This document shows positions 37,946 through 51,391 of a stretch of 64,000 nt of DNA, piece after piece. Position 1 is the stretch's first letter; every line of letters starts with the position of its first letter. This stretch comes from Litoditis marina (Eukaryota > Nematoda > Chromadorea > Rhabditida > Rhabditidae): NCBI GenBank assembly GCA_964036275.1, contig CAXIWQ010000171.1, forward strand, positions 1 through 64,000, given 5' to 3'. Under the pieces are notes generated by a model. The model ran no database searches. It was not told where the DNA came from and saw only the letters and a list, made by a program, of their open reading frames with translations. The position numbers and the translations under genes were made by a program.

Positions 37946-38536
37946 CTAATACGACTTTATATTCTGTGGCGCACAGCCACAAAAGACAAATTAACGCGGT
38001 TATTGACTCTTTGCCGTGCAGCTACAGGAAAAAGGTTATACGGCTATCAAGTATGTTGCTCCCAGCTACAAAAACCTAATACGACTATCTATTCTGTGGC
38101 GCACAGCCACAAAATACGAATTGACGCGGTTATCGACTCTTTGCCTTGCAGCTACAGAGAATATTTCATACGGCTATCAAATCTGTTGCTCCCAGCTACA
38201 AAAACCTAATACGACAATCTATTCTGTGGCGCACAGCCACAAAAACAAATTATCGCGGTTATCGACTTGTTGGCTTGCAGCTACAGAGAAAAGTTCATAC
38301 GGCTATCAAGTCTGTTGCTCCCAGCTACAAAAACCTAATACGACTATATATTCTGTGGCGCACAGCCACAAAAGACGAATTAACGCGGTTATTGACTCTT
38401 TGCCTCGCAGTTACAGAGAACATTTCATACGGCTATCAAATCTGTTGCTCCCAGCTACAAAAACCTAATACGACAATCTATTCTGTGGCGCACAGCCACA
38501 AAGACGAATTAACGCGGTTATTGACATTTTGACTTG

Positions 38537-38666
38537 CAGCTACAAAAAAAAATCATACGGCTATCAAGTCTGTTGCTCCCAGCTACAAAAACCTAATACG
38601 ACTATATATTCTGTGGCGCACAGCCACAAAAGACGAATTAACGCGGTTATTGACTCTTTGCCTCGC
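38537..38666 (+). repeat. Hybrid U/Y monomer at the domain 2/3 boundary
   Basis: Starts as type U (CTACAAAAAAAAATCATACGG after GACATTTTGAC) but from about 38572 reads GCTCCCAGCTACAAAAACC and CTATATATT, as in type Y, instead of CTTCCAACTAC and CATAATACG. The switch inside subunit a marks a recombination point between families. Confidence 0.8.
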
Positions 38667-41130
38667 AGTTACAGAGAATATTTCATACGGCTATCGAATC
38701 TGTTGCTCCCAGATACAAACACCTAATACGACAATCTATTCTGTGGCGCACAGCCACAAAATACGAATTAACGCGGTTATCGACTTTTTGGCTTGCAGTT
38801 AAAGAGAAAAGTTCATACGGCTATCAAATCTGTTGCTCCCAGATACAAACACCTAATACGACAATCTATTCTGTGGCGCACAGCCACAAAAGACGAATTA
38901 ACGCGGTTATTGACTCTTTGCCTCGCAGTTACAGAGAATATTTCATACGGCTATCGAATCTGTTGCTCCCAGATACAAACACCTAATACGACAATCTATT
39001 CTGTGGCGCACAGCCACAAAATACGAATTAACGCGGTTATCGACTTTTTGGCTTGCAGTTAAAGAGAAAAGTTCATACGGCTATCAAATCTGTTGCTCCC
39101 AGATACAAACACCTAATACGACAATCTATTCTGTGGCGCACAGCCACAAAATACGAATTAACGCGGCTATCGACTTTTTGGCTTGCAGTTACAGAGAAAA
39201 GTTTATGCGGCTATCAAGTCTGTTGCTCCCAGCTACAAAAACCTAATACGACTTCATATTCTGTGGCGCACAGCCACAAAAGACAAATTAACGCGGTTAT
39301 TGACTCTTTGCCGTAAAGCTACAAAAAAAAGTTTATACGGCTATCAAGTATGTTGCTCCCAGCTACAAAGACCTAACACGACTATATATTCTGTGGCGCA
39401 CAGCCACAAAAGACGACTTAACGCGGTTATTGACTCTTTGCCTTGCAGCTACAGAAAAAAGTTCATACGGCTATCAAGTCTGTTGCTCCCAGATACAAAA
39501 ACCTAAGACGACTGTATATTCTGTGGCGCACAGCCACAAAAGACGACTTAACGCGGTTATTGACTCTTTGCCTTGCAGCTACAGAAAAAAGTTCATACGG
39601 CTATCAAGTCTGTTGCTCCCAGCTACAAAAACCTAATACGACAATCTATTTTGTGGCGCACATCCACCAAATACAAATTAACGCGGTTATTGACTCTTTG
39701 CCTTGCACCTACAGAAAAAAAATCATACGGCTATCAAGTCTGTTGCTCCCAACTACAAAAACCTAATACGACTTTATATTCTGTGGCGCACAACCACAAA
39801 AGACAAATTAACGCGGTTATTGACTCTTTGCCTTGCAGCTACAGAAAAAAGTTTATACGGCTATCAAGTCTGTTGCTCCCAGCTACAAAAACCTAATACG
39901 ATTATCTATTCTGTGGCGCACAGCCACGAAATACGAATTAACGCGGTTATCGACTCTTCGGCTTGCAGTTACAGAAAAAAAACTCATACGGCAATCAAGT
40001 CTGTTGCTCCCAACTACAAAAACCTAATACAACTATCTTTTCTGTGGCACACAGCCACAAAATACGAATTAACGCGGTTATTGACTCTTTGCCTTGCAGC
40101 TACAGAAAAAAGTGTATACGGCTATCAAGTATGTTGCTCCCAGCTAGAAAAACCTAATACGACTTTATGTTCTGTGGCGCACATCCACAAAAGACAAATT
40201 AACGCGGTTATTGACTCTTTGCCTTGCAGCTACAAAAAAAGTTCATACGGCTATCAAGTATGTTGCTCCCAGCTCGAAAAACCCAATACAACTATCTTTT
40301 CTGTGGCACACAGCCACAAATTACGAATTAACGCGGTTATCGACTCTTTGCCTTGCAGCTACAGAAAAAAGTTTATACGGCTATCAAGTCTGTTGCTCCT
40401 GGCTACAAAAACCTAATACGACTTTATGTTCTGTGGCGCACAGCCACAAAAGACAAATTAACGCGGTTATTGACTCTTTGCCTTGCAGCTACAAAAAAAA
40501 GTTCATACGGCTATCAAGTACGTTGCTCCCAGCTAGAAAAACCAAATACAACTATCTTTTCTGTTTCACACAGCCACAAAAGACGAATTAACGCGGTTAT
40601 TGACTCTTTGCCTTGCAGCTACAGAAAAAAGTTTATACGGCTATCAAGTCTGTTGCTCCCAGCTACAAAAACCTAATACGACTTACTATTCTGTGGCGCA
40701 CAGCCACAAAAGACAAATTAACGCGGTTATTGACTCTTTACCGTGCAGCTATATAAAAAAGTTTATACGGCTATCGAGTATGTTGCTCCCAGCTACAAAA
40801 ACCTAATACGACAATCTATTCTGTGGCGCACAGCCACAAAATACGAATTAACGCAGTTATCGACTCTTTGCCTTGCAACTACAGAGAACAGTTCATACGG
40901 CTATCAAGTCTGTTGCTCCCAGATACAAAAACCTAATACGACTATCTATTATGTGGCGCACAGCCACAAAATACGAATTAACGCGGTTATCGTCTCTTTG
41001 GCTTGCAGCTACAGAGAACAGTTCATACGGCTATCAAATCTGTCGCTCCCAGCTACAAAAACCTAATACGACAATCTATTCTGTGGCGCACAGCCACAAA
41101 ACACGAAATATCGCGGTTATCGACTTGTTG
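38640..41130 (+). repeat. Delta block 1 (full, ~2.5 kb)
   Basis: About 19 monomers with their own fixed order. Four AGATACAAACACC monomers are followed by one with GCCGTAAAGCTAC (39311), CCTAAGACGACTGTA (~39502), CACATCCACC (~39658), TTGCACCTAC (~39703), AAAAAACTCATACGGCAATC (~39976), GTGTATACGG, CTCGAAAAACCC, CTCCTGGCTAC and GCTATATAAAAAAG (~40747). The sequence is more diverged from the array norm than any other stretch. Confidence 0.82.
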
Positions 41131-43929
41131 GCTTGCAGCTACAGAGAAAAGTTCATACGGCTATCAAGTCTGTTGCTCCCAGCTACAAAAACCTGATACG
41201 ACAATATATTCTGTGGCGCACAGCCACAAAAGACAAATTAACGCGGTTATTACTTCTTTGCCTTGCAGCTACAGAAAAAAGTTCATACGGCCATCAAGTC
41301 TGTTGCTCCCAGCTACAAAAACCTAATACGACTTCATATTCTGTGGCGCACAGCCACAAAAGACAAATTAACGCGGTTATTGACTCTTTGCCGTGCAGCT
41401 ACAGGAAAAAGGTTATACGGCTACCAAGTATGTTGCTCCCAGCTACAAAAACCTAATACGACTATCTATTCTGTGGCGCACAGCCACAAAATACGAATTG
41501 ACGCGGTTATCGACTCTTTGCCTTGCAGCTACAGAGAACAGTTCATACGGCTATCAAATCTGTTGCTCCCAGCTACAAAAACCTAATACGACAATCTATT
41601 CTGTGGCGCACAGCCAGAAAATACAAATTATCGCGGTTATCGACTTGTTGGCTTGCAGCTACAGAGAACATTTCATACGGCTATCAAATCTGTTGCTCCC
41701 AGCTACAAAAACCTAATACGACTTTATATTCTGTGGCGCACAGCCACAAAAGACAAATTAACGCGGTTATTATCTCTTTGCCTTGCAGCTACAGAAAAAA
41801 AGTTTATACGGCTATCAAGTCTGTTGCTCCCAGCTACAAAAACCTAATACGACTTTATATTCTGTGGCGCACAGCCACAAAAGACAAATTAACGCGGTTA
41901 TTGACTCTTTGCCGTGCAGCTACAGAAAAAAGTTTATATGGCTATCAAGTATGTTGCTCCCAGCTAGAAAAACCCAATACAACTATCTATTCTGTGGCAC
42001 ACAGCCACAAAATACGATATAACGCGGTTATCGACTCTTTGCCTTGCAGCTACAAAAAAAAGTTTATACGGCTATCAAGTCTGTTGCTCATGGCTACAAA
42101 AACCTAATACGACTTTATATACTATGGCGCACAGCCACAAAAGACAAATTAACGCGGTTATTACCTCTTTGCCTTGCAGCTACAGAAAAAAATTCATACG
42201 GCTATCAAGTCTGTTGCTCCCAGCTACAAAAACCTGATACGACAATATATTCTGTGGCGCACAGCCACAAAAGACAAATTAACGCGGTTATTACTTCTTT
42301 GCCTTGCAGCTACAGGAAAAAGGTTATACGGCTACCAAGTATGTTGCTCCCAGCTACAAAAACCTAATACGACTTCATATTCTGTGGCGCACAGCCACAA
42401 AAGACAAATTATCGCGGTTATTGACTCTTTGCCGTGCAGCTACAGGAAAAAGGTTATACGGCTACCAAGTATGTTGCTCCCAGCTACAAAAACCTAATAC
42501 GACTATCTATTCTGTGGCGCACAGCCACAAAATACGAATTGACGCGGTTATCGACTCTTTGCCTTGCAGCTACAGAGAACAGTTCATACGGCTATCAAAT
42601 CTGTTGCTCCCAGCTACAAAAACCTAATACGACAATCTATTCTGTGGCGCACAGCCAGAAAATACAAATTATCGCGGTTATCGACTTGTTGGCTTGCAGC
42701 TACAGAGAAAAGTTCATACGGCTATCAAGTCTGTTGCTCCCAGCTACAAAAACCTAATACGACTATATATTCTGTGGCGCACAGCCACAAAAGACGAATT
42801 AACGCGGTTATTGACTCTTTGCCTCGCAGTTACAGAGAACATTTCATACGGCTATCAAATCTGTTGCTCCCAGCTACAAAAACCTAATACGACAATCTAT
42901 TCTGTGGCGCACAGCCACAAAGACGAATTAACGCGGTTATTGACATTTTGACTTGCAGCTACAAAAAAAAAATTACGGCTATCAAGTCTGTTGCTTCCAA
43001 CTACAAAAACATAATACGACTTTATATTCTGTGGCGCACAGCCACAAAATACAAATTAACGCGGTTATTGACTCTTTGCCTTGCAGTTACAGAGAACATT
43101 TCATACGGCTATCAAATCTGTTGCTCCCAGCTACTAAAACCTAATACGACTTTATATTCTGTGGCGCACAGCCACAAAAGACAAATTAACGCGGTTATTA
43201 TCTCTTTGCCTTGCAGCTACAGAAAAAAAGTTTATACGGCTATCAAGTCTGTTGCTCCCAGCTACAAAAACCTAATACGACTTTATATTCTGTGGCGCAC
43301 AGCCACAAAAGACAAATTAACGCGGTTATTGACTCTTTGCCGTGCAGCTACAGAAAAAAGTTTATATGGCTATCAAGTATGTTGCTCCCAGCTAGAAAAA
43401 CCCAATACAACTATCTATTCTGTGGCGCACAGCCAGAAAATACAAATTATCGCGGTTATCGACTTGTTGGCTTGCAGCTACAGAGAAAAGTTCATACGGC
43501 TATCAAGTCTGTTGCTCCCAGCTACAAAAACCTAATACGACTATATATTCTGTGGCGCACAGCCACAAAAGACGAATTAACGCGGTTATTGACTCTTTGC
43601 CTCGCAGTTACAGAGAACATTTCATACGGCTATCAAATCTGTTGCTCCCAGCTACAAAAACCCAATACAACTATCTATTCTGTGGCGCACAGCCAGAAAA
43701 TACAAATTATCGCGGTTATCGACTTGTTGGCTTGCAGCTACAGAGAAAAGTTCATACGGCTATCAAGTCTGTTGCTCCCAGCTACAAAAACCTAATACGA
43801 CTATATATTCTGTGGCGCACAGCCACAAAAGACGAATTAACGCGGTTATTGACTCTTTGCCTCGCAGTTACAGAGAACATTTCATACGGCTATCAAATCT
43901 GTTGCTCCCAGCTACAAAAACCTAATACG

Positions 43930-44740
43930 ACTTTATATTCTGTGGCGCACAACCACAAAAGACAAATTAACGCGGTTATTGACTCTTTGCCTTGCAGCTA
44001 CAGAAAAAAGTTTATACGGCTATCAAGTCTGTTGCTCCCAGCTACAAAAACCTAATACGATTATCTATTCTGTGGCGCACAGCCACGAAATACGAATTAA
44101 CGCGGTTATCGACTCTTCGGCTTGCAGTTACAGAAAAAAAACTCATACGGCAATCAAGTCTGTTGCTCCCAACTACAAAAACCTAATACAACTATCTTTT
44201 CTGTGGCACACAGCCACAAAATACGAATTAACGCGGTTATTGACTCTTTGCCTTGCAGCTACAGAAAAAAGTGTATACGGCTATCAAGTATGTTGCTCCC
44301 AGCTAGAAAAACCTAATACGACTTTATGTTCTGTGGCGCACATCCACAAAAGACAAATTAACGCGGTTATTGACTCTTTGCCTTGCAGCTACAAAAAAAG
44401 TTCATACGGCTATCAAGTATGTTGCTCCCAGCTCGAAAAACCCAATACAACTATCTTTTCTGTGGCACACAGCCACAAATTACGAATTAACGCGGTTATC
44501 GACTCTTTGCCTTGCAGCTACAGAAAAAAGTTTATACGGCTATCAAGTCTGTTGCTCCTGGCTACAAAAACCTAATACGACTTTATGTTCTGTGGCGCAC
44601 AGCCACAAAAGACAAATTAACGCGGTTATTGACTCTTTGCCTTGCAGCTACAGAAAAAAGTTTATACGGCTATCAAGTCTGTTGCTCCTGGCTACAAAAA
44701 CCTAATACGACTTTATGTTCTGTGGCGCACAGCCACAAAA
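43930..44740 (+). repeat. Partial Delta block (right-hand portion)
   Basis: Enters Delta at CACAACCAC (as at 39790) and repeats 39.8-40.4 kb at offset 4,159 bp. It then shows one CTCCTGGCTAC monomer twice (from 44515 and 44645) before switching to Delta 2 at about 44735. Confidence 0.78.
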
Positions 44741-44748
44741 GACGAATT

Positions 44749-47230
44749 AACGCGGTTATTGACTCTTTGCCTCGCAGTTACAGAGAATATTTCATACGGC
44801 TATCGAATCTGTTGCTCCCAGATACAAACACCTAATACGACAATCTATTCTGTGGCGCACAGCCACAAAATACGAATTAACGCGGTTATCGACTTTTTGG
44901 CTTGCAGTTAAAGAGAAAAGTTCATACGGCTATCAAATCTGTTGCTCCCAGATACAAACACCTAATACGACAATCTATTCTGTGGCGCACAGCCACAAAA
45001 GACGAATTAACGCGGTTATTGACTCTTTGCCTCGCAGTTACAGAGAATATTTCATACGGCTATCGAATCTGTTGCTCCCAGATACAAACACCTAATACGA
45101 CAATCTATTCTGTGGCGCACAGCCACAAAATACGAATTAACGCGGTTATCGACTTTTTGGCTTGCAGTTAAAGAGAAAAGTTCATACGGCTATCAAATCT
45201 GTTGCTCCCAGATACAAACACCTAATACGACAATCTATTCTGTGGCGCACAGCCACAAAATACGAATTAACGCGGCTATCGACTTTTTGGCTTGCAGTTA
45301 CAGAGAAAAGTTTATGCGGCTATCAAGTCTGTTGCTCCCAGCTACAAAAACCTAATACGACTTCATATTCTGTGGCGCACAGCCACAAAAGACAAATTAA
45401 CGCGGTTATTGACTCTTTGCCGTAAAGCTACAAAAAAAAGTTTATACGGCTATCAAGTATGTTGCTCCCAGCTACAAAGACCTAACACGACTATATATTC
45501 TGTGGCGCACAGCCACAAAAGACGACTTAACGCGGTTATTGACTCTTTGCCTTGCAGCTACAGAAAAAAGTTCATACGGCTATCAAGTCTGTTGCTCCCA
45601 GATACAAAAACCTAAGACGACTGTATATTCTGTGGCGCACAGCCACAAAAGACGACTTAACGCGGTTATTGACTCTTTGCCTTGCAGCTACAGAAAAAAG
45701 TTCATACGGCTATCAAGTCTGTTGCTCCCAGCTACAAAAACCTAATACGACAATCTATTTTGTGGCGCACATCCACCAAATACAAATTAACGCGGTTATT
45801 GACTCTTTGCCTTGCACCTACAGAAAAAAAATCATACGGCTATCAAGTCTGTTGCTCCCAACTACAAAAACCTAATACGACTTTATATTCTGTGGCGCAC
45901 AACCACAAAAGACAAATTAACGCGGTTATTGACTCTTTGCCTTGCAGCTACAGAAAAAAGTTTATACGGCTATCAAGTCTGTTGCTCCCAGCTACAAAAA
46001 CCTAATACGATTATCTATTCTGTGGCGCACAGCCACGAAATACGAATTAACGCGGTTATCGACTCTTCGGCTTGCAGTTACAGAAAAAAAACTCATACGG
46101 CAATCAAGTCTGTTGCTCCCAACTACAAAAACCTAATACAACTATCTTTTCTGTGGCACACAGCCACAAAATACGAATTAACGCGGTTATTGACTCTTTG
46201 CCTTGCAGCTACAGAAAAAAGTGTATACGGCTATCAAGTATGTTGCAGCTAGAAAAACCTAATACGACTTTATGTTCTGTGGCGCACATCCACAAAAGAC
46301 AAATTACGCGGTTATTGACTCTTTGCCTTGCAGCTACAAAAAAAGTTCATACGGCTATCAAGTATGTTGCTCCCAGCTCGAAAAACCCAATACAACTATC
46401 TTTTCTGTGGCACACAGCCACAAATTACGAATTAACGCGGTTATCGACTCTTTGCCTTGCAGCTACAGAAAAAAGTTTATACGGCTATCAAGTCTGTTGC
46501 TCCTGGCTACAAAAACCTAATACGACTTTATGTTCTGTGGCGCACAGCCACAAAAGACAAATTAACGCGGTTATTGACTCTTTGCCTTGCAGCTACAAAA
46601 AAAGTTCATACGGCTATCAAGTACGTTGCTCCCAGCTAGAAAAACCAAATACAACTATCTTTTCTGTTTCACACAGCCACAAAAGACGAATTAACGCGGT
46701 TATTGACTCTTTGCCTTGCAGCTACAGAAAAAAGTTTATACGGCTATCAAGTCTGTTGCTCCCAGCTACAAAAACCTAATACGACTTACTAGTCTGTGGC
46801 GCACAGCCACAAAAGACAAATTAACGCGGTTATTGACTCTTTACCGTGCAGCTATATAAAAAAGTTTATACGGCTATCGAGTATGTTGCTCCCAGCTACA
46901 AAAACCTAATACGACAATCTATTCTGTGGCGCACAGCCACAAAATACGAATTAACGCAGTTATCGACTCTTTGCCTTGCAACTACAGAGAACAGTTCATA
47001 CGGCTATCAAGTCTGTTGCTCCCAGATACAAAAACCTAATACGACTATCTATTATGTGGCGCACAGCCACAAAATACGAATTAACGCGGTTATTGTCTCT
47101 TTGGCTTGCAGCTACAGAGAACAGTTCATACGGCTATCAAATCTGTCGCTCCCAGCTACAAAACCTAATACGACAATCTATTCTGAGGCGCACAGCCACA
47201 AAACACGAAATATCGCGGTTATCGACTTGT
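44749..47230 (+). repeat. Delta block 2 (full, indel-bearing)
   Basis: Copy of Delta 1 at offset 6,109 bp, falling to 6,103 bp and then lower. It carries private losses, including TATGTTGCAGCTAG (~46239, 4 bp missing), AAATTACGCGG (~46301) and CTTACTAGTCTG (~46786). Confidence 0.82.
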
Positions 47231-49075
47231 TGGCTTGCAGCTACAGAGAAAAGTTCATACGGCTATCAAGTCTGTTGCTCCCAGCTACAAAAACCTGATA
47301 CGACAATATATTCTGTGGCGCACAGCCACAAAAGACAAATTAACGCGGTTATTACTTCTTTGCCTTGCAGCTACAGAAAAAAGTTCATACGGCCATCAAG
47401 TCTGTTGCTCCAGCTACAAAAACCTAATACGACTTCATATTCTGTGGCGCACAGCCACAAAAGACAAATTAACGCGGTTATTGACTCTTTGCCGTGCAGC
47501 TACAGGAAAAAGGTTATACGGCTACCAAGTATGTTGCTCCCAGCTACAAAAACCTAATACGACTATCTATTCTGTGGCGCACAGCCACAAAATACGAATT
47601 GACGCGGTTATCGACTCTTTGCCTTGCAGCTACAGAGAACAGTTCATACGGCTATCAAATCTGTTGCTCCCAGCTACAAAAACCTAATACGACAATCTAT
47701 TCTGTGGCGCACAGCCAGAAAATACAAATTATCGCGGTTATCGACTTGTTGGCTTGCAGCTACAGAGAACATTTCATACGGCTATCAAATCTGTTGCTCC
47801 CAGCTACAAAAACCTAATACGACTTTATATTCTGTGGCGCACAGCCACAAAAGACAAATTAACGCGGTTATTATCTCTTTGCCTTGCAGCTACAGAAAAA
47901 AAGTTTATACGGCTATCAAGTCTGTTGCTCCCAGCTACAAAAACCTAATACGACTTTATATTCTGTGGCGCACAGCCACAAAAGACAAATTAACGCGGTT
48001 ATTGACTCTTTGCCGTGCAGCTACAGAAAAAAGTTTATATGGCTATCAAGTATGTTGCTCCCAGCTAGAAAAACCCAATACAACTATCTATTCTGTGGCA
48101 CACAGCCACAAAATACGATATAACGCGGTTATCGACTCTTTGCCTTGCAGCTACAAAAAAAAGTTATACGGCTATCAAGTCTGTTGCTCATGGCTACAAA
48201 ACCTAATACGACTTTATATACTATGGCGCACAGCCACAAAAGACAAATTAACGCGGTTATTACCTCTTTGCCTTGCAGCTACAGAAAAAAATTCATACGG
48301 CTATCAAGTCTGTTGCTCCCAGCTACAAAAACCTGATACGACAATATATTCTGTGGCGCACAGCACAAAAGACAAATTAACGCGGTTATTACTTCTTTGC
48401 CTTGCAGCTACAGAAAAAAGTTCATACGGCCATCAAGTCTGTTGCTCCCAGCTACAAAAACCTAATACGACTTCATATTCTGTGGCGCACAGCCACAAAA
48501 GACAAATTATCGCGGTTATTGACTCTTTGCCGTGCAGCTACAGGAAAAAGGTTATACGGCTACCAAGTATGTTGCTCCCAGCTACAAAAACCTAATACGA
48601 CTATCTATTCTGTGGCGCACAGCCACAAAATACGAATTGACGCGGTTATCGACTCTTTGCCTTGCAGCTACAGAGAACAGTTCATACGGCTATCAAATCT
48701 GTTGCTCCCAGCTACAAAAACCTAATACGACAATCTATTCTGTGGCGCACAGCCAGAAATACAAATTATCGCGGTTATCGACTTGTTGGCTTGCAGCTAC
48801 AGAGAAAAGTTCATACGGCTATCAAGTCTGTTGCTCCCAGCTACAAAAACCTAATACGACTATATATTCTGTGGCGCACAGCCACAAAAGACGAATTAAC
48901 GCGGTTATTGACTCTTTGCCTCGCAGTTACAGAGAACATTTCATACGGCTATCAAATCTGTTGCTCCCAGCTACAAAAACCTAATACGACAAATCTATTC
49001 TGTGGCGCACAGCCACAAAGACGAATTAACGCGGTTATTGACATTTTGACTTGCAGCTACAAAAAAAAATTACGG
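46239..49075 (+). repeat. Second indel-rich stretch
   Basis: Private losses include GTTGCAGCTAG, AAATTACGCGG, CTACAAAACC (~47157 and ~48196), GCTCCAGCTAC (~47407), AAAAGTTATACGG (~48166), CACAGCACAAAAG (~48360) and CAGCCAGAAATAC (~48753), plus one gain, CGACAAATCTATT (~48987). The matching bases at 40.1-43.0 kb and 50.4-53.1 kb are intact. The 323-codon open frame at 47624-48595 results from these shifts. Confidence 0.82.
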
Positions 49076-50029
49076 CTATCAAGTCTGTTGCTTCCAACTA
49101 CAAAAACATAATACGACTTTATATTCTGTGGCGCACAGCCACAAAATACAAATTAACGCGGTTATTGACTCTTTGCCTTGCAGTTACAGAGAACATTTCA
49201 TACGGCTATCAAATCTGTTGCTCCCAGCTACAAAAACCTAATACGACTTTATATTCTGTGGCGCACAGCCACAAAAGACAAATTAACGCGGTTATTATCT
49301 CTTTGCCTTGCAGCTACAGAAAAAAAGTTTATACGGCTATCAAGTCTGTTGCTCCCAGCTACAAAAACCTAATACGACTTTATATTCTGTGGCGCACAGC
49401 CACAAAAGACAAATTAACGCGGTTATTGACTCTTTGCCGTGCAGCTACAGAAAAAAGTTTATATGGCTATCAAGTATGTTGCTCCCAGCTAGAAAAACCC
49501 AATACAACTATCTATTCTGTGGCGCACAGCCAGAAAATACAAATTATCGCGGTTATCGACTTGTTGGCTTGCAGCTACAGAGAAAAGTTCATACGGCTAT
49601 CAAGTCTGTTGCTCCCAGCTACAAAAACCTAATACGACTATATATTCTGTGGCGCACAGCCACAAAAGACGAATTAACGCGGTTATTGACTCTTTGCCTC
49701 GCAGTTACAGAGAACATTTCATACGGCTATCAAATCTGTTGCTCCCAGCTACAAAAACCCAATACAACTATCTATTCTGTGGCGCACAGCCAGAAAATAC
49801 AAATTATCGCGGTTATCGACTTGTTGGCTTGCAGCTACAGAGAAAAGTTCATACGGCTATCAAGTCTGTTGCTCCCAGCTACAAAAACCTAATACGACTA
49901 TATATTCTGTGGCGCACAGCCACAAAAGACGAATTAACGCGGTTATTGACTCTTTGCCTCGCAGTTACAGAGAACATTTCATACGGCTATCAAATCTGTT
50001 GCTCCCAGCTACAAAAACCTAATACGACT

Positions 50030-51360
50030 TTATATTCTGTGGCGCACAACCACAAAAGACAAATTAACGCGGTTATTGACTCTTTGCCTTGCAGCTACAG
50101 AAAAAAGTTTATACGGCTATCAAGTCTGTTGCTCCCAGCTACAAAAACCTAATACGATTATCTATTCTGTGGCGCACAGCCACGAAATACGAATTAACGC
50201 GGTTATCGACTCTTCGGCTTGCAGTTACAGAAAAAAAACTCATACGGCAATCAAGTCTGTTGCTCCCAACTACAAAAACCTAATACAACTATCTTTTCTG
50301 TGGCACACAGCCACAAAATACGAATTAACGCGGTTATTGACTCTTTGCCTTGCAGCTACAGAAAAAAGTGTATACGGCTATCAAGTATGTTGCTCCCAGC
50401 TAGAAAAACCTAATACGACTTTATGTTCTGTGGCGCACATCCACAAAAGACAAATTAACGCGGTTATTGACTCTTTGCCTTGCAGCTACAAAAAAAGTTC
50501 ATACGGCTATCAAGTATGTTGCTCCCAGCTCGAAAAACCCAATACAACTATCTTTTCTGTGGCACACAGCCACAAATTACGAATTAACGCGGTTATCGAC
50601 TCTTTGCCTTGCAGCTACAGAAAAAAGTTTATACGGCTATCAAGTCTGTTGCTCCTGGCTACAAAAACCTAATACGACTTTATGTTCTGTGGCGCACAGC
50701 CACAAAAGACAAATTAACGCGGTTATTGACTCTTTGCCTTGCAGCTACAAAAAAAAGTTCATACGGCTATCAAGTACGTTGCTCCCAGCTAGAAAAACCA
50801 AATACAACTATCTTTTCTGTTTCACACAGCCACAAAAGACGAATTAACGCGGTTATTGACTCTTTGCCTTGCAGCTACAGAAAAAAGTTTATACGGCTAT
50901 CAAGTCTGTTGCTCCCAGCTACAAAAACCTAATACGACTTACTATTCTGTGGCGCACAGCCACAAAAGACAAATTAACGCGGTTATTGACTCTTTACCGT
51001 GCAGCTATATAAAAAAGTTTATACGGCTATCGAGTATGTTGCTCCCAGCTACAAAAACCTAATACGACAATCTATTCTGTGGCGCACAGCCACAAAATAC
51101 GAATTAACGCAGTTATCGACTCTTTGCCTTGCAACTACAGAGAACAGTTCATACGGCTATCAAGTCTGTTGCTCCCAGATACAAAAACCTAATACGACTA
51201 TCTATTATGTGGCGCACAGCCACAAAATACGAATTAACGCGGTTATCGTCTCTTTGGCTTGCAGCTACAGAGAACAGTTCATACGGCTATCAAATCTGTC
51301 GCTCCCAGCTACAAAAACCTAATACGACAATCTATTCTGTGGCGCACAGCCACAAAACAC
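50030..51360 (+). repeat. Partial Delta block (right-hand portion, longer)
   Basis: Enters at CACAACCAC, as at 43.93 kb (offset 6,097 bp), but continues further, through CTGTTTCACACAGCC (~50816) and GCTATATAAAAAAG (~51003). It matches 39.8-41.1 kb at offset 10,256 bp. Confidence 0.78.
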
Positions 51361-51391
51361 GAAATATCGCGGTTATCGACTTGTTGGCTTG

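Larger units (their letters stand above)
19336..38536 (+). repeat. Domain 2: satellite dominated by the GCTACGAAAACC family
   Basis: Types U and R, frequent before about 18.3 kb, are absent. The prevailing monomers carry GCTACGAAAACC in subunit b, CACAAAACACGAAATATCGCGG, GAGAAAAGTTCAT with CTGATACGACAATC, and GCTAAAAAAACC. Higher-order lengths differ from domain 1: 902, 1,693, about 2,860 and 3,364 bp. The domain ends at a hybrid U monomer (38537-38666). Confidence 0.8.
38640..44740 (+). repeat. 6.1-kb tandem duplication, copy a
   Basis: Delta 1, then W/X, U/V/Q/R/S and Y segments, then partial Delta; about 47 monomers. The second copy follows directly. Type order is preserved over nearly the whole length. 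Confidence 0.8.
44741..50740 (+). repeat. 6.1-kb tandem duplication, copy b
   Basis: Follows copy a at offset 6,109 bp, shrinking to 6,097 bp by 49.3 kb through small private deletions between about 46.2 and 49.1 kb. It leaves register at about 50742, where copy a has an extra CTCCTGGCTAC monomer. Confidence 0.8.
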
